This document shows positions 15,277-23,431 of a stretch of DNA of 24,865 nt, one piece after another. Where the stretch lies: contig JAEYJO010000073.1 of the NCBI GenBank assembly GCA_023408815.1, positions 1 to 24,865 on the forward strand, given 5' to 3'. The notes beneath the pieces are model-generated. The model searched no databases, had not been told where the DNA came from, and was given only the letters and a program-made list of their open reading frames with translations. The translations under genes and the position numbers were made by a program. The first letter of the stretch is position 1; every line of letters starts with the position of its first letter. Source of the stretch: Bacillota bacterium. GTDB taxonomy: Bacteria; Bacillota; Clostridia; Lachnospirales; Lachnospiraceae.

Positions 15277-17940
15277 TTATCTGGCAGAAAACTCAACCTC
15301 CGTATATTCCTTATAATCCATACGGTTGTCATAAAGCTTTCTTATTTCCGCAGCTATGGTAGGCATCAAGCTAAGGCCAACTGCCGCAAACCAGTGAGAA
15401 GGCTCAATTACCGTCAGCCCTAAGTGTATTCCAATAGCTGGAACGGTACATAGGACGGTCAGCACCAGAAGCATACTTACCGCACTGACCACCAGCAGCG
15501 GATTATCAAACAAAGATCGTTTGAACATAGATTCCCTGCTTCGCACGGTGAATATATGAAGGATCGAGGTCCATCCCAGAACTAAAAATGCCAGTGTCTG
15601 CCCCATCTCTGCAGACGGATTTCCCATACCGACAGGAACATATGCTCCTATATAGAAGGCGGCCAGTACAACCAGTGAACAGACGATTGTCTGCTGTATA
15701 ATAACATTGAGCAATCCACCGCCAAACAAACTCTCCGAACGTTTAACCGGTCTGCTTTCCATAATTCTTGCTGCCGAATCTTCTTTCGCCAGCTGCAGGC
15801 CGGGAATGCCGTCTCCTAGAACATTGATCAGCAGAAGCATTACAGGAGTAACCAAAACTCCCCATCCTACAATTTGCGCAAACAGCATGACAACAATCTC
15901 AGAAAGGTTGCAGACCAGCAGAAAATAAATAATTTTTTTTACATTGGAATAAACTTTCCGGCCTTCATGTACGGCTTCCACAATGGTTGCAAAATTGTCA
16001 TCGGTCAATATCATATCAGAAGCGCTCTTAGCCACTTCCGTTCCCGCTTGGCCCATGGCAACACCAACATCGGCTGCTTTCAGGGCCGGAGCATCGTTGA
16101 CCCCGTCACCAGTCATCGCAACCACTTCCCCCTTTTTCTGCCATGCTTCCACAATACGTATTTTGTCAGAAGGGGACACCCTTGCATATACAGAGTAATC
16201 TTCAATCGAAGCTAACAGCTCTTCATCCGTCAATTCCTCCAACTCTACCCCGGTAATAACCTTTTGACCGTCAGACAAAATGTCCAGCTCTTTCGCAATG
16301 GCTCCGGCTGTAGCGGCGTGATCGCCGGTTATCATTATAGTACGGATACCCGCTTTTTTAGCTCTTTGTATTGCTACCGCAGCCTCTGGTCTGGGCGGGT
16401 CGATAAGTCCCACAATTCCGATGAAGGTAAGCTCTCTTTCCACCGATTCCAACTCTTCTTCACCGGGCAGCATGTCAATATGCTTTATTCCCAGTGCAAT
16501 GACTCTTAGGGCATCTTCCGCAAACGCATCGTGTAATTTGTGGATGTTCTCTATTTCTTCTTCATTCTCCCGGTCAAAAGGGATTCTGTCTATGGCGCCT
16601 TTGGTAAGGACAATAAATCCGCCCTTCGGATCTCTGATTATAACGGTCATCATTTTTCTTTCGGAGGAAAAAGGGATCTCAGCAACCCTTGGATATTCTC
16701 TTTCCATCACATCCTTATCCAGGCCTTTTTCACTAAAAAGACGTATGATGGCCGCTTCCGTTGCATTCCCCATATACTGGATATTTCCCTCTTTATCCTC
16801 TTGAATCACCGCATTGCTGGCACAGGCGAGCATCTTCAGAAATTCTGTCTGATCCTCCGTAAACTCGTCGGTATCTTTTGCCGGTTTTCCTCCGCTCAGG
16901 CACAGCCGCTTGATAGACATCCGATTCTGCGTAAGCGTTCCTGTTTTATCCGAACAGATTACAGATGTATTGCCCAGTGTCTCCACCGCGGGAAGCTTCC
17001 TGATCAGTGCATTTTTGCCTACCATATTTTTAACGCCATGAGACAGGCTTAATGTCACAATCAAGGATAAGGTCTCGGGAACTGCCGCCACTGCCAAGGT
17101 CACCGCCAGCATGATCATGCTCCAGAAATCCGATCCCTGCCTCATCCCGATAAGGAATAGGATGGCGGCAGATATGACAGCAACCGTGCTGATGTTCTTT
17201 CCGACCCGGTCTAACCTTTGCTGCAATGAAGTTTTCCCTTTTATCGTGCTCTCCAAAAATCCGGCGATTTTTCCCATCTCGGTATTCATCCCGGTTTCTG
17301 TAACAACAGCAACTGCATTTCCCGCTGTAACAAGGCAGCCGGAAAATATCATATTGCTCTGTTCCGCTATGGGAATCTTCTTGGGAGCTAATACCGAAGC
17401 ATTCTTCTCCAACGGTTCGCTTTCCCCTGTCAGAGAAGATTCATCGACCATAAGGTTGTTGCTTTCCAGAATTCTTGCATCTGCCGGAATCAAAGAGCCT
17501 GCTTCTACCAGAATTGTATCGCCCGGTACAAGCTCTGCCGTATTAATCTCCTGCCTCATCCCGTCTCTCATTACAAGGCAAGATGGACTGTTAAGATCAG
17601 CCAGAGATTCCAATGCCTTCTCGGCCTTTCCTTCCTGGGTAATGGCTAAAATTAAATTCATAACAATAATTACGGATATTACCAGCGGTTCTATAAAGCC
17701 TTCCCCATGCTTTAGTGCCAGCAAAAAGGAAAGGAGCGCTGCTATGATAAGAACTATCGTTGAGACATCTTTTAGATGATGAAGGATCGTCCTGATAAGA
17801 CTTGGCTTTTTACCTTTTGAGAATTCATTTTTACCATATTGTATCTGCTTTTCTTTTATCTGTTCTGACGAAAGCCCCATTGCCATGTTGCCTTCTAATT
17901 GTTCTAACACCTCATTTTTATTCTTTTCGTACCATCTCAT
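15277..17940 (-). CDS. P2-type cation-transporting ATPase
   Basis: An 887-residue P-type ATPase resembling bacterial PMCA/SERCA-type calcium pumps. Motifs in order: TGES (171-174), M4 PETLS (288-292), phosphorylation site DKTGTLT with D331, KGA (447-449), DPPR (514-517), TGDH (538-541) and TGDGVNDAP (610-618). Ion-site positions compare with SERCA as E289 (E309), N678 (N768), E681 (E771), N706 (N796), G709 (T799) and D710 (D800). Most ligands are kept, but Thr799 is Gly and PEGLP is PETLS, so calcium specificity is uncertain. The start was moved to the ATG at 17940, with AAAGGA upstream. The MarR gene upstream and a shared motif suggest MarR control. Confidence 0.93.
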   Translation of the reverse strand: MRWYEKNKNEVLEQLEGNMAMGLSSEQIKEKQIQYGKNEFSKGKKPSLIRTILHHLKDVSTIVLIIAALLSFLLALKHGEGFIEPLVISVIIVMNLILAITQEGKAEKALESLADLNSPSCLVMRDGMRQEINTAELVPGDTILVEAGSLIPADARILESNNLMVDESSLTGESEPLEKNASVLAPKKIPIAEQSNMIFSGCLVTAGNAVAVVTETGMNTEMGKIAGFLESTIKGKTSLQQRLDRVGKNISTVAVISAAILFLIGMRQGSDFWSMIMLAVTLAVAAVPETLSLIVTLSLSHGVKNMVGKNALIRKLPAVETLGNTSVICSDKTGTLTQNRMSIKRLCLSGGKPAKDTDEFTEDQTEFLKMLACASNAVIQEDKEGNIQYMGNATEAAIIRLFSEKGLDKDVMEREYPRVAEIPFSSERKMMTVIIRDPKGGFIVLTKGAIDRIPFDRENEEEIENIHKLHDAFAEDALRVIALGIKHIDMLPGEEELESVERELTFIGIVGLIDPPRPEAAVAIQRAKKAGIRTIMITGDHAATAGAIAKELDILSDGQKVITGVELEELTDEELLASIEDYSVYARVSPSDKIRIVEAWQKKGEVVAMTGDGVNDAPALKAADVGVAMGQAGTEVAKSASDMILTDDNFATIVEAVHEGRKVYSNVKKIIYFLLVCNLSEIVVMLFAQIVGWGVLVTPVMLLLINVLGDGIPGLQLAKEDSAARIMESRPVKRSESLFGGGLLNVIIQQTIVCSLVVLAAFYIGAYVPVGMGNPSAEMGQTLAFLVLGWTSILHIFTVRSRESMFKRSLFDNPLLVVSAVSMLLVLTVLCTVPAIGIHLGLTVIEPSHWFAAVGLSLMPTIAAEIRKLYDNRMDYKEYTEVEFSAR

Positions 17941-17998
17941 AAACTCATCCTTTCTTTCATTTATACATAACGCGCACTGCTGTAACCAATACCTCAAC

Positions 17999-18031
17999 AA
18001 AATAATAGGTAGAGTTTCTATCTATTATTTT
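17999..18031. promoter_or_regulatory. Inverted repeat upstream of the ATPase gene (probable MarR site)
   Basis: Fifteen-bp arms (17999-18013 and 18017-18031, one mismatch) around a 3-bp centre. The segment AATAATAGGTAG (18001-18012) recurs with one change as AATATTAGGTAG at 18546-18557 in front of the MarR gene. It lies about 60 bp before the ATPase start. Confidence 0.65.
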
Positions 18032-18038
18032 ATTGGAA

Positions 18039-18057
18039 AGCAGGCTCTTCGCCTGCT
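18039..18057 (-). terminator. Weak terminator/hairpin after the MarR gene
   Basis: The AGCAGGC/GCCTGCT stem (7 bp, 5-nt loop) is followed on the minus strand by only TTTCC. It may reduce read-through from MarR into the ATPase gene. Confidence 0.5.
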
Positions 18058-18089
18058 GAATTTTCCGCAAAAAACATGTTTCCTGAAGT

Positions 18090-18533
18090 TTATGATTTTA
18101 AAAGATTATCATAAACTTTAAATAACAGTGTTCTTAAAGTGTGAATTTCTTCCTTTGTCATGCCTTGTAAAAGCTTTTCTTCCATGCTGTTAAAAACTTC
18201 CCGGATATCAGATACCAGCTGCTCTCCCCTGGCGGTGATTATCAGCTCCATGGCACGCCGGTCTTCTTTACTGACAGTTCTGATAACATAACCCTTTTCT
18301 TCCAGGCAATTCAGAAGACTGGTAACCGTAGGCCCGCGCAAATCCATGCGCTCCTCCAGATAATGCCTGCTTATGACATGATGCGCTTTTATATTGTCAT
18401 AAATAAGACCTAAAAGCCTCCCCTGCTGGTGAGTAATTCCCAGCTGCTTCAATCTCTGGTCGCTCATGTAATAGAGAACATGGGAGATACTTCCGAAACA
18501 GGAACCAAATACTCTTTCTTCACTTTTAATCAT
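18090..18533 (-). CDS. MarR-family transcriptional regulator
   Basis: A 147-residue winged-helix regulator. LGITHQQGRLLGLIYDN leads into the DNA-binding domain; the recognition part is LEERMDLRGPTVTSLLNCLEEKGYVIR, and the wing is SKEDRRAMELIITARGEQL with the family's DRR motif. GAGG lies eight bases before the ATG at 18533, preferred over the adjacent GTG at 18536. Its promoter runs straight into repeated GTAGG-type sequence that recurs upstream of the P-type ATPase, so it probably represses both itself and the pump. The inducing signal is unknown; an ion or a small molecule is possible. Confidence 0.93.
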   Translation of the reverse strand: MIKSEERVFGSCFGSISHVLYYMSDQRLKQLGITHQQGRLLGLIYDNIKAHHVISRHYLEERMDLRGPTVTSLLNCLEEKGYVIRTVSKEDRRAMELIITARGEQLVSDIREVFNSMEEKLLQGMTKEEIHTLRTLLFKVYDNLLKS

Positions 18534-18545
18534 CACTGTATCCTC

Positions 18546-18611
18546 AATATTAGGTAGGATTACTACGTAGGTTCTATACCAATTTTAACAATATCTTTTT
18601 TTATTTGTCAA
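18546..18611 (-). promoter_or_regulatory. Promoter and operator of the MarR gene
   Basis: The minus strand shows TTGACA (18606-18611), an 18-bp spacer and TAAAAT (18582-18587). Downstream lie GTAGG-type direct repeats 16 bp apart and the AATATTAGGTAG motif (18546-18557) that is shared with the ATPase upstream region. Confidence 0.75.
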
Positions 18612-18731
18612 GATAAATTTTATTTTTTTATCCAATAGAGTTGTTTCCAGCTGCGTAAGAACGTGATTCAAGAGATGATTTCTGCTTCGCATAGCACAGT
18701 TCCGGCCAACTTGGCCCGAAGTAAGTTCGAA

Positions 18732-18760
18732 TTGTGAAGCCGGGAAAAATGCTGTATAAT
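18732..18760 (+). promoter_or_regulatory. Candidate promoter of the EFR1 gene
   Basis: TTGTGA (18732-18737), a 17-bp spacer and a consensus TATAAT (18755-18760). The predicted start is near 18767, six bases before the 21-bp inverted repeat. The remaining sequence of the 353-bp gap 18534-18886 upstream of this promoter shows no gene. Confidence 0.6.
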
Positions 18761-18772
18761 AATTATGAATTG

Positions 18773-18830
18773 ATACCATCGTTTGACAAGGTCTTATCCG
18801 ACCGTGTTTGACCTTGTCAAACGATGGTAT
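18773..18830. repeat. 21-bp perfect inverted repeat, probable double operator
   Basis: Arms 18773-18793 and 18810-18830 are perfect complements separated by 16 bp. Inside the right arm and spacer, 18806-18822 is itself the palindrome GTTTGAC-CTT-GTCAAAC; the left arm has a half-conserved version at 18781-18797. It lies at the very start of the predicted EFR1 transcript, so it could be a tandem operator or a 5' RNA hairpin. Confidence 0.75.
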
Positions 18831-18886
18831 GGGCTATTCATAAAACAAATCCTACAAGTATTAGTTTTTTATGAGGGGGTATTCAA

Positions 18887-19708
18887 ATGATATTCACGAC
18901 CTTTTATTTTAGCGGAACGGGGAACACAAAATGGGTTGTCGAACAGTTTAACCGTATTTTGAATGAGACTTCTCATCAAACCGCATCCTACGCTATCGAT
19001 AATTTTAATCGGATATCAAAAGAAGAAATAACCGATATTATAAAGAAATCGACGTATATCGGCCTTGCACACCCAATATATGGCGCTAATGTACCCCCCA
19101 TTATGAAAGAATTTATATCCTTGCTGGTGGAAATCGTCTGGATAGAAAAAATACCCGCAAAGCCTTTATACATAATTAACACCTTTGGATACGTCAACGC
19201 TTTCGGCCCGTTTGCGGCGCGGAAGTTATTGGGAAAGGAATGCTTTAATATCAAAGCCTATAGCAATATCAAGCTTTGCAATAATGTCTCCACGCATTCG
19301 CACAAAACAGCACCGATAACAGATGAAAAATTAAGCATCAGAAAACAACGTGCCATAGCTGAGCTGCGTAAACTTATCCAAGATATCTTGTCTTCCAGAA
19401 AACATAGCAAGGGCATCGGGTTCTATCTGCTGCCCGGAATAATAATACGTAAAATATCCAATCAAAGTGTAAAGAACCATTATCAGGCGTTAAGTGTGCA
19501 GATGGGTACCTGTACCAAGTGCATGCTATGTGTGCAAAGATGTCCTGCCAACAGCATTTCATTTACAAATGAACGATTTACATTCTCTCCCAAATGCACA
19601 GCATGTATGCGCTGCTATAACTTTTGTCCCACCGCCTCCGTATTAGTAAATGAGATTTTTACCGATCCCCAGGAATATTTCCGTTATAGAGGGCCTGGCA
19701 AATCATAA
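18887..19708 (+). CDS. EFR1-family flavodoxin/ferredoxin fusion protein
   Basis: A 273-residue electron-transfer protein. The N-terminal flavodoxin-like domain begins MIFTTFYFSGTGNT, with the FMN phosphate loop SGTGNT at 9-14. The C-terminal domain holds two 4Fe-4S sites, C209-C212-C215-C219P and C237-C240-C243-C247P, the standard bacterial ferredoxin pattern. This matches the EFR1 family (EFR1 family ferrodoxin) common in Clostridia, for which no specific partner is firmly known. GAGGGGG precedes the ATG by seven bases. A 21-bp inverted repeat sits in its leader, so it is probably tightly controlled. It stands alone, followed by the convergent cupin gene. Confidence 0.93.
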   Translation: MIFTTFYFSGTGNTKWVVEQFNRILNETSHQTASYAIDNFNRISKEEITDIIKKSTYIGLAHPIYGANVPPIMKEFISLLVEIVWIEKIPAKPLYIINTFGYVNAFGPFAARKLLGKECFNIKAYSNIKLCNNVSTHSHKTAPITDEKLSIRKQRAIAELRKLIQDILSSRKHSKGIGFYLLPGIIIRKISNQSVKNHYQALSVQMGTCTKCMLCVQRCPANSISFTNERFTFSPKCTACMRCYNFCPTASVLVNEIFTDPQEYFRYRGPGKS

Positions 19709-19752
19709 AATGCTCTCACTTCTCTTTAATGCTCAAATAACAGGAGGTGAGA

Positions 19753-19794
19753 TTGTACAGAGGAAAGCGGCGGCTTCGTGATTTGATAGCATGA
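19753..19794 (+). CDS. Possible 13-codon small ORF or gene remnant
   Basis: A near-perfect AGGAGGTGA lies five bases before a TTG codon that opens a 13-residue basic frame (YRGKRRLRDLIA after the start), ending in TGA. It is either a leader-type peptide or the start of a gene lost between the EFR1 and cupin genes. There is no other support. Confidence 0.18.
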   Translation: MYRGKRRLRDLIA

Positions 19795-19817
19795 TAGAAA
19801 TAAAGCGGGAAATATAA

Positions 19818-20162
19818 TTATTCCTCATATTGATTTCCGCTATTTTCTTTATTTAATGTCCCTGATAACTCAATCATTAAAAACTTCGTCAATTCATTTA
19901 CTACCGGTCGGTGTTTTATCCCTTTGGGAACAATAATAAGTTCTCCTGTATTCACTTTTGTTTTTTCATCTTCCGTTTCTAAATAAAAACTACCCTCAAT
20001 AACATAGAACAATTCGTCGGAATTCTCATGAACGTGAAAATCCAATGTGCGGCTCTCGACCCGAACTATACTCAAAATATTTTCGTTTAAAACCCCCACT
20101 TTTTTATAAGTGTATAATTCAACAATTTTATCCACTTCTTTTAACAGATTTACTACTTCCAT
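19818..20162 (-). CDS. Small cupin-domain protein
   Basis: A 114-residue single-cupin protein. Cupin motif 1 is FHVHENSDELFYVIEGSFYL, with the HxH and later Glu that bind a metal. Motif 2 is TGELIIVPKGIKHRP, with the third histidine. Such small cupins act as isomerases, dioxygenases or simple ligand binders, and this one has no feature that decides. The start was set at 20162, with GGAGGTGC upstream; the track frame upstream includes the RBS itself. It is divergent from the LysR gene across 140 bp containing several palindromes, so it is the likely target of that regulator. Confidence 0.9.
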   Translation of the reverse strand: MEVVNLLKEVDKIVELYTYKKVGVLNENILSIVRVESRTLDFHVHENSDELFYVIEGSFYLETEDEKTKVNTGELIIVPKGIKHRPVVNELTKFLMIELSGTLNKENSGNQYEE

Positions 20163-20203
20163 ATGCTGCACCTCCATATTTTTTTTGATTTGCTTGCCTT
20201 TAT

Positions 20204-20256
20204 ATGATATCATTAAAAATATCAATCTGTGAAATTGATTATTTTGATTTAATCAA
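20204..20256. promoter_or_regulatory. Palindromes in the cupin/LysR control region
   Basis: Three palindromes lie in 53 bp: ATGATATCAT (20204-20213), ATCAAT-N7-ATTGAT (20221-20239) and TTGATTTAATCAA (20244-20256). The middle one fits the T-N11-A form of LysR boxes. A candidate cupin promoter on the minus strand reads TTCACA, 18 bp, TATCAT, running into the first palindrome. Confidence 0.6.
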
Positions 20257-20302
20257 TCTTTATTCCAGATAGTTATGCTATCATTCGGGAGGCTTGCCTA
20301 CT

Positions 20303-21190
20303 ATGGAGTTAAAACGTTTGCACACTTTTCTAACATTAAGTGAAATTAAAAACTTTACAAAAACTGCTGAATATCTTCATTATGCTCAATCAAATGTTAC
20401 CACTCAAATACAACAACTGGAAAAAGAGCTCGGTGTAAGGCTTTTTGAGCGTATGGGTAAAAATATTACCCTTACTCCGGAAGGAGAAGAGTTAACTGTG
20501 TACGCCAGACAAATGCTTCATTTGTCAGATGATCTAAAATATAAATTTGCCAATAAAAATGATTATGGCCGTATTACTATTGGGGCATCGGAATCCATAT
20601 GTATTTACAGGCTTCCTGAAATTATAAAGGCTTATCAGGCAGAACATCCCAATACGGAATTATATTTAAACGTTTTGGACACAGCTGACTTTATCCCTTT
20701 ACTTACTAATAATACAATTGATATTGCATTTACTCTTGATGTGTCCATAAATAATCCATCAATAAATACCGCATTGCGAATTGATGAAACTATTTGTGCT
20801 TTTTCTATCCCTGAAAATCCACTTGCACAAAAACCGGCGGTATCCATTGAAGATTTTTTTAATGTTCCTTTCATCTTGACAGGACGGGACTGCTGTTATC
20901 GAAAAATGTTTGAAAAGGATTTGCTGGATGCTTCAATAATACCTAAAATTGTTCTCGAAACAAGCAGTCTGCAAGTAATTAAGCAGACTGTACTTAGCGG
21001 GCTCGGCATATGTGTTCTTCCTCAATTATCTGTGCAAAAAGAATTAGATAACCATGAATTAGTGAAGCTTAATTATACGACAAACTATAAACTCGCTTCA
21101 CAACTGATATATCATAAGAATAAATGGATTTCAGAAAACTTGAAAGATTTTATTGATACGGTAAAAACAAAAATACCGCCGATTGATTAA
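20303..21190 (+). CDS. LysR-family transcriptional regulator
   Basis: A 295-residue LysR-type regulator. The N-terminal helix-turn-helix is in residues 1-60: LKRLHTFLTLSEIKNFTKTA, then SNVTTQIQQLEKELGVRLFER, a clear family signature. The rest is the periplasmic-binding-like effector domain, with GRITIGASESICIYRLPEIIKAY at its start and GLGICVLPQLSV near its end. GGGAGG lies ten bases before the ATG at 20303; a TTG three codons earlier has no usable spacing. It is divergent from the cupin gene, which it probably controls. Its stop codon overlaps that of the convergent sensor kinase. Confidence 0.94.
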   Translation: MELKRLHTFLTLSEIKNFTKTAEYLHYAQSNVTTQIQQLEKELGVRLFERMGKNITLTPEGEELTVYARQMLHLSDDLKYKFANKNDYGRITIGASESICIYRLPEIIKAYQAEHPNTELYLNVLDTADFIPLLTNNTIDIAFTLDVSINNPSINTALRIDETICAFSIPENPLAQKPAVSIEDFFNVPFILTGRDCCYRKMFEKDLLDASIIPKIVLETSSLQVIKQTVLSGLGICVLPQLSVQKELDNHELVKLNYTTNYKLASQLIYHKNKWISENLKDFIDTVKTKIPPID

Positions 21191-21195
21191 TCGGC
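21178..21195 (-). terminator. Hairpin over the convergent stop codons
   Basis: The perfect 7-bp stem GCCGATT/AATCGGC with a 4-nt loop contains both stop codons. On the minus strand it is followed by GGTATTTTTGTTTTT, so it may end the kinase transcript; on the plus side no T-run follows. Confidence 0.5.
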
Positions 21196-22548
21196 AATCG
21201 GAAGTACAAAAGTGAATACGCTTCCTTTTCCCAGCTTGCTGCTAACTGAAATACTCCCGTTGTGGGCCTCCACGATCCATTTGACCATTGAAAGCCCCAA
21301 TCCCACACCGCCTGCCCTAGTCGACGTTCTCGACGGGTTGACTTGATAAAAACGTTCCCATATCCGCGGAAGATGCTCCTCGGCTATCCCGATTCCGTCA
21401 TCGGCAACAGAACCGATAATGTTGTTTCCGTCTTTCACAAGTCCGATTACGATATGTCCTCCGGGTTTACTATATTTAACGGCATTTGATACAAGGTTTA
21501 TGAGCATGCGCAGCATCATCGTTTCATCCGCCTGCACATGTAAGCCGGATGTAATATCGGTTTGTATTTCTATATCTTTTTCATTTGCCGCTTCGTACTG
21601 TTCCTCCGCAACCATCTCGGTCAGCTCACTCAGATTAAGCAGCTCCAAAGTCAGCATCTTATGTCCCATATCAATCCTGGAAAGCATCAGGAGGTGGGAA
21701 ATCAATCCTGATATTTTGCGGGCTTGTGCCAGTACAACTGAAAGCGCATCTTTCGCCTCATCTATCGTCTTTGCATTTTCCAAGGCATATTCGCTCTGCG
21801 ACACGATCGCCGAGACGGGTGTCCTCAGCTCGTGGGAAACATCCAGGGTAAATTGCTTTTCACTTTCAAACGATTGTTCCAAGCGTCCAATCATATCGTT
21901 AAAGGTTTTTGCCACGGTATATATTTCATCCTTGCCCTCGCCGATTTGGATTCTCTGTGAGAGATCACGGCCTCCCCCGATGCGCTCCGCCGCCTCGTTG
22001 ATCTGCCTTACGGGCTTAAACGCCTGGCCCGTGATGAAGTATCCTCCTAACGCGACAACGACGACCAGAAAAGGCAATGTAACTCCGGCAATGGAAAGCA
22101 TAGTGATCAGCGCGCTTTCAGAATCGGAGATAGCCGTAATGCCTCGTATCCATACATCACCATACTCCGCAAAAGAAACGCGGCTGTCGTACACATACCA
22201 TTTCGAGCTGCCGTTATTTACCGTCCGTACCGTATTATTTGTAAAGCCCTGAGGACTTTTAATGTTTTCCGGTAATTCTCCGTATACTTTTTGCATGTCC
22301 TTGCTGTATACGGATAAATAGACCTGAAAATAGAAGGAATCAAAATCATTGTCGATCTTCAATTCTCCATCCTCATAGTCAATTTTATTAAGTCTATCCT
22401 CAACCACCCCTACAAGAACGTTTTTTGTCGAAGTCTCTTCAAGGCCTTTGCTAATGAAAAATATAAACATCATCATCAGAGAGACCAGAACGACCATCAG
22501 CGTGGTATACCAGAGAGTCACCTTTGTTTTAATCGAAATCCTATTCAT
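21187..22548 (-). CDS. Two-component sensor histidine kinase
   Basis: A 453-residue membrane kinase. The first membrane helix is at about 11-33, an extracellular sensor region at about 34-146 and the second helix at about 147-173. A HAMP domain follows (KPVRQINEAAERIGGGRDLSQRI). The H-box is DVSHELRTPVSAI with H239, the N-box NLVSNAVKYS with N355, G1 DDGIGI (383-388) and G2 GVGLGLS. GGGAGGATGA precedes the ATG, and the start overlaps the regulator stop by four bases (ATGA). The sensor region has no recognisable domain, so the signal is unknown. Its stop overlaps the LysR stop. Confidence 0.95.
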   Translation of the reverse strand: MNRISIKTKVTLWYTTLMVVLVSLMMMFIFFISKGLEETSTKNVLVGVVEDRLNKIDYEDGELKIDNDFDSFYFQVYLSVYSKDMQKVYGELPENIKSPQGFTNNTVRTVNNGSSKWYVYDSRVSFAEYGDVWIRGITAISDSESALITMLSIAGVTLPFLVVVVALGGYFITGQAFKPVRQINEAAERIGGGRDLSQRIQIGEGKDEIYTVAKTFNDMIGRLEQSFESEKQFTLDVSHELRTPVSAIVSQSEYALENAKTIDEAKDALSVVLAQARKISGLISHLLMLSRIDMGHKMLTLELLNLSELTEMVAEEQYEAANEKDIEIQTDITSGLHVQADETMMLRMLINLVSNAVKYSKPGGHIVIGLVKDGNNIIGSVADDGIGIAEEHLPRIWERFYQVNPSRTSTRAGGVGLGLSMVKWIVEAHNGSISVSSKLGKGSVFTFVLPIAD

Positions 22549-23219
22549 TCATCCTCCCTCAGAACATAACCTGTTCCCCTGATTGTGTGGATGAGTTTCC
22601 TGGAAAAATCCTCATCGATTTTTTTTCTCAGATAGCGGATGTACACATCGATTACATTGGAGCCGCCTTCATAGTCGTAATTCCAGATATGCTGTGAAAT
22701 CTTTTCCCTCGTCAGCACAATGCCTTTATTATGCATCATAAATTCCAGTATTGCGAATTCCTTGCTGGACAGCAATATCGAAGTACCGCCTCGGGTCACT
22801 TCCCTGAAATCACAATCCATAACCAGGTCTGCAACAGACAGCACGTTACTGACATGACCGGAGGAACGCCGGATCATGGCGCGAATCCTCGCCAGTAACT
22901 CATCAAAAGCAAATGGTTTTACAAGATAATCATCCGCCCCTTTATCCAGGCCTGCAACACGATCTTCTATACTGTCGCGCGCCGTCAATAACAGAACCGG
23001 TGTTTTATTGCTTTGAGAGCGGATCCTTCTTAATACCTCAAGACCATTAATACCCGGCAGCATGATATCAAGAATAACAGCATCGTATTCCGCACAATTG
23101 ATGTAATCAAGAGCCTCGTCGCCATTCATGCACCAATCTACGGCATAATGTTCCGATTCCAGTTTCTTCACTATAACGTCATTCAAATCAGGTTCATCTT
23201 CAACTACCAGAATGCGCAT
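22545..23219 (-). CDS. OmpR/PhoB-family response regulator
   Basis: A 224-residue regulator. The receiver domain has acidic pocket E7-D8-E9, phosphorylation site D51 in VILDIMLPG, T79 and K101 in LVKPF. The C-terminal winged helix has LSSKEFAILEFMMHNKGIVLTREKI and VIDVYIRYLRKKID, ending in IRGTGYVLRE. GGAGGTGAC precedes the ATG. It is the first gene of the regulator/kinase operon. Direct TTTAAT repeats 11 bp apart in its own promoter fit head-to-tail binding by OmpR-type proteins; the same repeats precede the decarboxylase beta gene at 23557. Confidence 0.96.
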   Translation of the reverse strand: MRILVVEDEPDLNDVIVKKLESEHYAVDWCMNGDEALDYINCAEYDAVILDIMLPGINGLEVLRRIRSQSNKTPVLLLTARDSIEDRVAGLDKGADDYLVKPFAFDELLARIRAMIRRSSGHVSNVLSVADLVMDCDFREVTRGGTSILLSSKEFAILEFMMHNKGIVLTREKISQHIWNYDYEGGSNVIDVYIRYLRKKIDEDFSRKLIHTIRGTGYVLREDE

Positions 23220-23247
23220 ATGTCACCTCCATAGAAATTTACTATTT

Positions 23248-23280
23248 ATTTTAGACAATCCTCATTAAAGAAAGATTAAA
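23248..23280 (-). promoter_or_regulatory. Two-component operon promoter with direct repeats
   Basis: The minus strand has TTTAAT (23275-23280), five bases, TTTAAT (23264-23269), ten bases, then -10 TAAAAT (23248-23253). The repeats replace a recognisable -35, as at activator-dependent promoters. Confidence 0.78.
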
Positions 23281-23431
23281 TTCACAGCCGGCGCCCATAC
23301 CGGGAGCCATGGATGATTCACCTTATACAATAACAATATCATTATACCATGTTCTTCATTTCCGTCACCTTGATACAGTTATTGATGATGATATCCCTGT
23401 ACGGAAAATGTTTCAGTTTAAAAACAGCAGC

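Noticed and set aside
17111..17779. A 222-codon plus-strand frame
   Set aside because: It is antisense to the P-type ATPase, whose catalytic motifs are continuous through the region.
18585..18779. A 64-codon minus-strand frame upstream of the MarR gene
   Set aside because: It runs through the -35/-10 region of the MarR promoter and has no ribosome-binding site or recognisable domain.
21419..22252. A 277-codon plus-strand frame
   Set aside because: It is the antisense of the sensor kinase gene, which has all kinase motifs; the antisense product is serine-rich and has no recognisable domain.
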